Part shown: positions 5,730 through 8,659 of the stretch, piece after piece | How the letters are laid out: each line of letters opens with the position of its first letter | Numbering within the stretch: the first letter of the stretch is position 1 | NCBI GenBank assembly: GCA_050699035.1 | Contig: JBOHDE010000171.1 | Span: 1-8,659 of the forward strand | Source: WHTB01 sp050699035 | Lineage (GTDB): Bacteria > Actinomycetota > Actinomycetes > Propionibacteriales > Nocardioidaceae | Length of the DNA: 8,659 bases | Reading direction: 5' to 3' | Translations under genes and position numbers: made by a program | Notes under the pieces: generated by a model | What the model saw: the letters and a program-made list of their open reading frames with translations, nothing else | The model's database searches: none | Told to the model about the DNA's origin: nothing

Positions 5730-6329
5730 ATGCGACGCCTTGGTGTGATGGGCGGCACGTTCGACCCCGTCCACCACGGTCACCTCGTCGCCGCGAGCGA
5801 GGTGCAAGCCTGGTTCGACCTGGACGAGGTCGTCTTCGTCCCCACCGGCGAGCCGTGGCAGAAGTCGGAGAAGAAGGTGTCTCCGGCCGAGGACCGCTAC
5901 CTGATGACGGTCATCGCGACCGCGTCCAACCCACACTTCTCGGTCAGCCGGGTCGACATCGACCGAGCCGGTCCGACGTACACCGTCGACACTCTCCGCG
6001 ACCTGGGCCGGCTGCACCCCGACGCCGAGCTGTACTTCATCACCGGTGCCGACGCGCTCGCCCAGATCCTGACCTGGCGAGACGCCGACGAGGTCTTCGA
6101 GCTGGCTCACTTCGTCGGCTGTACGCGCCCCGGCCACCACATCACCGAGGTGACGCTGGAGAGCCTGCCGAAGGACCGCGTGACGATCGTGGAGATCCCC
6201 GCGCTGGCGATCTCGTCGACGGCCTGCCGTCACCGGGTGATGGCCGAGGAGCCGGTGTGGTACCTCGTACCCGACGGCGTCGTCCAGTACATCGCCAAGC
6301 GCTCCCTCTACAAGACCGAATCGAGCTGA
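5730..6329 (+). CDS. nadD: Nicotinate-nucleotide adenylyltransferase NadD
   Basis: NadD joins nicotinate mononucleotide and ATP to nicotinate adenine dinucleotide plus pyrophosphate, the penultimate step of NAD synthesis, in the cytoplasm. The 199-aa protein is a nucleotidyltransferase of the HxGH class: GGTFDPVHHGH occupies residues 8-18, with H15 and H18 in the signature. Further family features are VPTGEPWQKS, the long PTYTVDTLRDL segment and the C-terminal IPALAISST stretch. The second signature reads ISSTACR at 161-167, where ISSTD(I/C)R is usual, so the Asp is replaced by Ala165. Everything else looks intact, so activity is likely. ATG 5730 is one base after the upstream stop; the Shine-Dalgarno is weak, suggesting coupling. 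rsfS starts six bases after the stop. Confidence 0.96.
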   Translation: MRRLGVMGGTFDPVHHGHLVAASEVQAWFDLDEVVFVPTGEPWQKSEKKVSPAEDRYLMTVIATASNPHFSVSRVDIDRAGPTYTVDTLRDLGRLHPDAELYFITGADALAQILTWRDADEVFELAHFVGCTRPGHHITEVTLESLPKDRVTIVEIPALAISSTACRHRVMAEEPVWYLVPDGVVQYIAKRSLYKTESS

Positions 6330-6335
6330 CGCCCT

Positions 6336-6731
6336 GTGGTCGCAACCGAGCACGCCCTGGGTCTGATCACCACCGCCGCGCAGGCGGCATCGGACAAGCT
6401 GGCCGAGGACATCATCGCCTTCGACGTGTCCGAGCAGCTGGTGATCACCGACGCCTTCCTGCTCTGCTCCGCGCCCAACGACCGGCAGGTCAAGGCGATC
6501 GTCGACGAGATCGAGGAACGGCTGCGCGAGTACGGGGAGAAGCCGCTGCGCCGGGAGGGCCAGCGCGACGGCCGATGGGTGCTGATCGACTACGCCGACG
6601 TCGTCGTGCACGTGCAGCGCCAGGAGGAGCGTACGTTCTACGCGCTCGAGCGACTGTGGAGCGACTGCCCGGTGATCGACCTGCCCGACTCGGTGACCAG
6701 CGGGCGCGGTGATACGGGGGAGTCGGCGTGA
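6336..6731 (+). CDS. rsfS: Ribosomal silencing factor RsfS
   Basis: RsfS binds ribosomal protein uL14 on the 50S subunit and blocks joining to 30S, lowering translation in starvation or stationary phase. The 131-aa product is typical of the family (formerly DUF143/Iojap). It has AAQAASDKLAEDIIAFDVSE at 14-33, then ITDAFLLCSAPNDRQVKAI, KPLRREG at 69-75, and the characteristic WVLIDYADVVVHVQ at 81-94 followed by RTFYALERLW. A short Gly/Ser/Asp-rich tail ends it. GTG 6336 is the only reasonable start, six bases after the nadD stop; no strong Shine-Dalgarno is present, so reinitiation after nadD is likely. The stop overlaps the next gene by four bases (GTGA). The nadD-rsfS pairing is widespread in bacteria. 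Confidence 0.95.
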   Translation: MVATEHALGLITTAAQAASDKLAEDIIAFDVSEQLVITDAFLLCSAPNDRQVKAIVDEIEERLREYGEKPLRREGQRDGRWVLIDYADVVVHVQRQEERTFYALERLWSDCPVIDLPDSVTSGRGDTGESA

Positions 6732-7393
6732 CGTCTCGCCGACTGGTGCTGTGGCGGCACGGACGGACGGCCTGGAACTTCGCGCGGCGGGCGCAGGGTC
6801 AGACCGACATCCCGCTGGACGATGTCGGGATCGCCCAGGCGCAGGAGGCGGCACCGCGGCTGGCCGCGCTCGGCCCGTCGTTCATCTGGTCGAGTGACCT
6901 GGCCCGCGCGCGGCGTACGGCCGAGGAGCTGGCCAGCATCACCGGCCTCACCGTCGTACCCGACGAACGGCTGCGGGAGATCCACCTGGGTGACCGTCAG
7001 GGCCTCACGGTCGACGAGATCAAGCGGTCGATGCCGCGCGTGTGGGCCGCCGTGCAGTCGGGTCTGGAGCTGCCGACCGCGGTCGGGGGCGAGTCGGACG
7101 CGGAGGTGGCGGCACGGGCGGCCGCGGCGATCAGTGACGCGGCGAAGACGCTGGGGCCGGGTCAGCTGGGCGTGCTGGTCGGCCACGGTGGTTCGCTCCG
7201 GTCGGGCCTGTGGGAGTTCCTCGGCCTGCCCCGCGAGCGCGCCCATGTGCTGGTCGGCATGTCGAACTGCGCCTGGACCGTGCTCGAGGAGTCGTACGGC
7301 GGGCACTGGCGGCTGGTCGACTACAACGCCGGCACCCTGCCCGAGCCGGTGCTCACCGACGACCTTGCCGACAGCGCGGAGCAGTCCGCCTGA
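6728..7393 (+). CDS. Histidine phosphatase family protein (GpgP/phosphoglycerate-mutase-like)
   Basis: This 221-aa protein belongs to the histidine phosphatase (branch 1) superfamily. The RHG motif is LWRHGRTAWN with the phosphorylated His11 and Arg10. SSDLARARRTAEEL carries the second conserved Arg. LREIHLGD holds the probable acid Glu84, and VGHGG the second catalytic His153. Mycobacterium tuberculosis has the same order nadD (Rv2421c), rsfS (Rv2420c), Rv2419c; Rv2419c is the glucosyl-3-phosphoglycerate phosphatase GpgP. Orthology is therefore plausible, but the substrate here is not proven; it could be another phosphomonoesterase. GTG 6728 overlaps the rsfS stop by four bases, indicating coupled translation. 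The product is cytoplasmic, with no signal peptide. It is the last protein gene of the cluster before tRNA-Ala. Confidence 0.92.
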   Translation: MTSRRLVLWRHGRTAWNFARRAQGQTDIPLDDVGIAQAQEAAPRLAALGPSFIWSSDLARARRTAEELASITGLTVVPDERLREIHLGDRQGLTVDEIKRSMPRVWAAVQSGLELPTAVGGESDAEVAARAAAAISDAAKTLGPGQLGVLVGHGGSLRSGLWEFLGLPRERAHVLVGMSNCAWTVLEESYGGHWRLVDYNAGTLPEPVLTDDLADSAEQSA

Positions 7394-7433
7394 CTCTGGC
7401 TGACTCGATTTCGTGCGGCGACAACCGATTGGC

Positions 7434-7439
7434 TACACT
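7434..7439 (+). promoter_or_regulatory. Candidate -10 box for tRNA-Ala (TACACT)
   Basis: TACACT matches TANNNT and lies 31 bases before the mature tRNA start, giving a 5' leader of about 25 bases. No convincing -35 is seen; TTTCGT at 7409-7414 has a long 19-base spacer. It lies in the 77-base gap after the phosphatase gene. Confidence 0.45.
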
Positions 7440-7470
7440 GCTCGGGCTGCTTGGGAAACCGGCGGCATCC

Positions 7471-7543
7471 GGGGCTGTGGCGCAGCTGGTAGCGCACCTG
7501 CATGGCATGCAGGGGGTCAGGGGTTCGAGTCCCCTCAGCTCCA
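7471..7543 (+). tRNA. tRNA-Ala (anticodon GGC)
   Basis: The 73 bases fold as a full cloverleaf. The acceptor GGGGCTG (7471-7477) pairs with CAGCTCC (7536-7542), including the G3-U70 pair that marks alanine tRNAs. The D stem is GCGC/GCGC (7480-7483, 7492-7495). The anticodon stem CCTGC/GCAGG encloses loop ATGGCAT with anticodon GGC at 7504-7506, reading GCC. The T arm AGGGG-TTCGAGT-CCCCT spans 7519-7535. The discriminator is A7543. The next bases are CCC, so the full CCA end is not encoded and must be added. It is convergent with the marR-like gene downstream, with only 36 bases between; no obvious terminator is seen there. Confidence 0.97.
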
Positions 7544-7579
7544 CCCGTCTGCTACGTCACGACCCGCGCGTCTAGTGCG

Positions 7580-8014
7580 TCAGAGCAGGGCCGCGGCCTT
7601 GTCGTCGACTGAACGCAGCACCCTCATCGTCGTCTCCACTGCCTGGGGGTCGAGGTCACCGATCAGTCGGCTGGTGGCTTGGTTGACGGTCGCTCGGACG
7701 CCCTTGAGGAACTCGCCGCCTGCTGCGGTCAGCTCGACCCGGTCCGTGCCGTCATCGTCTCGCCGCGCGACGTGCCCGTCGGCGTGCATCCGGTGGACGA
7801 TCTGTGCGGCTGCCGAGCGGTCGGTCTCGAGCCGCCGACCCAGGTCATCCACCAGCGCGTCGTGTGCCGCCGTGCCTTGGTTCTCGGCGAGCAGGGTGAA
7901 CGCGACCCATCGGGGGAAGTCGGTGCCGGCCTCGGACAGTAGCTTGAGGTGAAGGTTGTGGGCGTTGCGGGCGGTCTCGCCCAGGATGCGGCCAAAGGTA
8001 CGGTCATCGGTCAT
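7580..8014 (-). CDS. MarR-family transcriptional regulator (minus strand)
   Basis: The 144-aa protein has the MarR layout: N-terminal helices for dimerisation (about 5-30), a winged helix-turn-helix (about 35-100) and a C-terminal helix pair. The probable recognition helix is DRSAAAQIVHRMHADGHV (65-82), and the wing is RRDDDGTDRVELTAAG (84-99). MarR proteins are dimeric repressors, often released by phenolic ligands or oxidants; the effector here is unknown. ATG 8014 is well supported by GAGGAG (plus-strand positions 8021-8026) six bases upstream. It diverges from a second MarR gene across 108 bases containing a strong promoter and a palindrome, so auto- or cross-regulation is likely. It ends 36 bases from the convergent tRNA-Ala. 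No transporter or enzyme target lies within the window. Confidence 0.88.
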   Translation of the reverse strand: MTDDRTFGRILGETARNAHNLHLKLLSEAGTDFPRWVAFTLLAENQGTAAHDALVDDLGRRLETDRSAAAQIVHRMHADGHVARRDDDGTDRVELTAAGGEFLKGVRATVNQATSRLIGDLDPQAVETTMRVLRSVDDKAAALL

Positions 8015-8028
8015 GCGCGTCTCCTCGA

Positions 8029-8043
8029 TTGCTCATGGTGCAA
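8029..8043. promoter_or_regulatory. Imperfect palindrome TTGC-N7-GCAA near marR start
   Basis: TTGCTCATGGTGCAA has four-base arms and one extra matching C-G pair inside. It lies in the 5' leader of the minus-strand regulator, just upstream of its Shine-Dalgarno. TTGC...GCAA arms are a common form of MarR operator, but the short arms make this weak evidence. Confidence 0.3.
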
Positions 8044-8065
8044 AGGTCTGGTGGAATGACGTCTC

Positions 8066-8083
8066 TGCCTTGTTAGGAAGGCA
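8066..8083. promoter_or_regulatory. Candidate MarR operator, TGCCTT-N6-AAGGCA
   Basis: TGCCTT (8066-8071) and AAGGCA (8078-8083) are perfect inverted arms around a six-base centre. The 18-bp size suits a MarR dimer. The site covers the likely transcript start of the minus-strand regulator and lies just upstream of the plus-strand -10. One bound dimer could thus repress both genes. Which of the two proteins binds it cannot be told from sequence. Confidence 0.55.
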
Positions 8084-8089
8084 CCTGTC

Positions 8090-8095
8090 TATATT
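8090..8095 (+). promoter_or_regulatory. Candidate -10 box for plus-strand marR (TATATT)
   Basis: TATATT is near the TATAAT consensus and would start RNA at about 8102, some 20 bases before ATG 8123. The only -35-like element, TTGTTA at 8070-8075, has a short 14-base spacer and lies inside the palindrome. The box overlaps the -10 of the opposite promoter, so the two would compete for polymerase. Confidence 0.4.
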
Positions 8096-8118
8096 AGGTT
8101 GCCGACTGAGGATGTCAA
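8091..8118 (-). promoter_or_regulatory. Near-consensus sigma-70 promoter for the minus-strand marR
   Basis: On the minus strand TTGACA (8118-8113) is followed after 16 bases by TAATAT (8096-8091). The -35 is perfect and the -10 differs from TATAAT at two positions. RNA would start near 8084 and carry a leader of about 70 bases to ATG 8014. So strong a match is uncommon in GC-rich actinobacteria and implies that repression is needed. The -35 overlaps the region just before the opposite start codon. Confidence 0.65.
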
Positions 8119-8122
8119 CCAA

Positions 8123-8584
8123 ATGACCGATGCCACCCACGGACCGGCCCGGCCCCTGCTTGGGCTGTTGCTCCGCCTGTTGCACCAACACCACGCACAG
8201 GAGGTCGACGGAGCGTTGCGGGATGCTGGGTTCGGTGACATCCGCCCGCACTACGCCAACGTGTTCCCGTTCGTCCCCGACGACGGCATCCAGGTCGTGG
8301 AGCTGGCCAGGCATGCTGGGGTACGTAAGCAGTCCATGGGCCAGACGGTCGAGGAGATGGAACGCGCCGGGTACGTCGAGCGCCGCCCGGACCCAAGCGA
8401 CGGGCGAGCCAAGCTCGTCTTCCTGACCGCCAAGGGTCGATCCGTACGCCCGGTCGCGCTGGCCGCGGGCCGTCGAGTCGAGGAGCTCTGGGCAGACGTG
8501 ATCGGCGACGACCTGGAGCAGCTTCGCGACACCCTCGAGACGTTGCTCGAGCACCTGCGCGCACGCGACGCCGGCCCCCGCTAG
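8123..8584 (+). CDS. MarR-family transcriptional regulator (plus strand)
   Basis: The 153-aa protein is a second MarR-type regulator. It has N-terminal dimerisation helices (about 8-35), a winged helix-turn-helix at about 54-103 with recognition helix RKQSMGQTVEEMERAGYV (68-85), and the classic MarR wing YVERRPDPSDGRAKLVFLT (84-102). Long C-terminal helices end it. I chose ATG 8123: GAGGA at 8108-8112 lies ten bases upstream, and the upstream TTG 8099 would add eight residues that carry the Shine-Dalgarno itself. It is clearly different from its divergent neighbour and not a recent duplicate. Effector and targets are unknown. It probably shares operator and promoter elements with the neighbour across the 108-bp gap. 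Any co-transcribed target would lie beyond the right edge. Confidence 0.9.
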   Translation: MTDATHGPARPLLGLLLRLLHQHHAQEVDGALRDAGFGDIRPHYANVFPFVPDDGIQVVELARHAGVRKQSMGQTVEEMERAGYVERRPDPSDGRAKLVFLTAKGRSVRPVALAAGRRVEELWADVIGDDLEQLRDTLETLLEHLRARDAGPR

Positions 8585-8622
8585 CCGAGAACCTGCGACC
8601 GTCCGGAGGGGCGTGTCAAAGA

Positions 8623-8638
8623 TTGCCCAATTGGGCAA
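8623..8638. promoter_or_regulatory. 16-bp perfect palindrome after the second marR
   Basis: TTGCCCAATTGGGCAA equals its reverse complement and begins 38 bases after the regulator stop. As RNA it would be a six-base stem with an AATT loop, but no T-run follows on the plus strand; on the minus strand TCTTT follows. An operator for a gene beyond the right edge seems as likely as a terminator. Its TTGC/GCAA ends match those of the site at 8029-8043. Confidence 0.55.
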
Positions 8639-8659
8639 AATTCCACCCGGTCCCGGCGG

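Noticed and set aside
4047..6854. A 935-codon open frame on the minus strand
   Set aside because: It is antisense to proA, nadD and rsfS, which are certain genes. Its translation is low-complexity Arg/Gly/Asp/Val-rich, as expected for a shadow frame in GC-rich DNA.
7544..7579. Terminator between tRNA-Ala and the convergent marR gene
   Set aside because: I looked for a stem-loop or T-run in these 36 bases and found none worth reporting.
8033..8638. A 201-codon minus-strand frame antisense to the second marR gene
   Set aside because: It overlaps a clear MarR gene and its control region entirely and shows no recognisable domain.

Overview
The window is very GC-rich chromosomal DNA from an actinomycete. 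The base composition, frequent GTG starts, ATGA/GTGA stop-start overlaps and the gene order obgE-proB-(...)-proA-small membrane protein-nadD-rsfS-histidine phosphatase-tRNA-Ala are the usual actinobacterial arrangement. The nadD-rsfS-phosphatase order also occurs in Mycobacterium. The overall look suggests Nocardioidaceae or a close relative; that placement is inference, not proof.

Region 1 (1-2543) is the core head of the cluster. It holds the ribosome-assembly GTPase ObgE and, overlapping it by four bases, glutamate 5-kinase ProB. The rplU-rpmA pair usually found before obgE would lie to the left, outside the window. An 18-bp perfect palindrome sits at the extreme left edge.

Region 2 (2544-4304) separates proB from proA, which are adjacent in many bacteria. 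It contains a small unrecognised protein (about 117 aa, probable ferredoxin-like alpha/beta fold). Next comes a convergent intergenic stretch of about 257 bp packed with structure: three exact copies of an 18-bp motif, two of them as arms of a 24-bp inverted repeat, a 16-bp-stem hairpin, a 24-bp perfect palindrome and a five-run G-quadruplex motif. Last is a minus-strand gene for a secreted six-bladed Kelch-propeller lipoprotein, divergent from proA.

Region 3 (4305-7393) runs proA, a 52-aa single-pass membrane protein with a likely leaderless promoter, nadD (NAD synthesis), rsfS (ribosome silencing) and a histidine phosphatase of the mycobacterial GpgP type. The genes are tightly spaced or overlapping, so they are probably co-transcribed. 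ObgE and RsfS act on the ribosome, ProB/ProA make proline and NadD makes NAD: housekeeping and growth-rate functions.

Region 4 (7394-8659) starts with tRNA-Ala(GGC), followed by two divergent MarR-family regulators. They share a 108-bp intergenic region with a near-consensus sigma-70 promoter (TTGACA-16-TAATAT, minus strand), an overlapping plus-strand -10 and an 18-bp palindromic operator candidate. A perfect 16-bp palindrome lies downstream of the second regulator near the right edge. No target gene for the regulators is in the window.

The best candidates for something undescribed are the structured repeat block at 2999-3234 and the MarR/MarR divergent control region. I did not see a complete new defence or mobile system.
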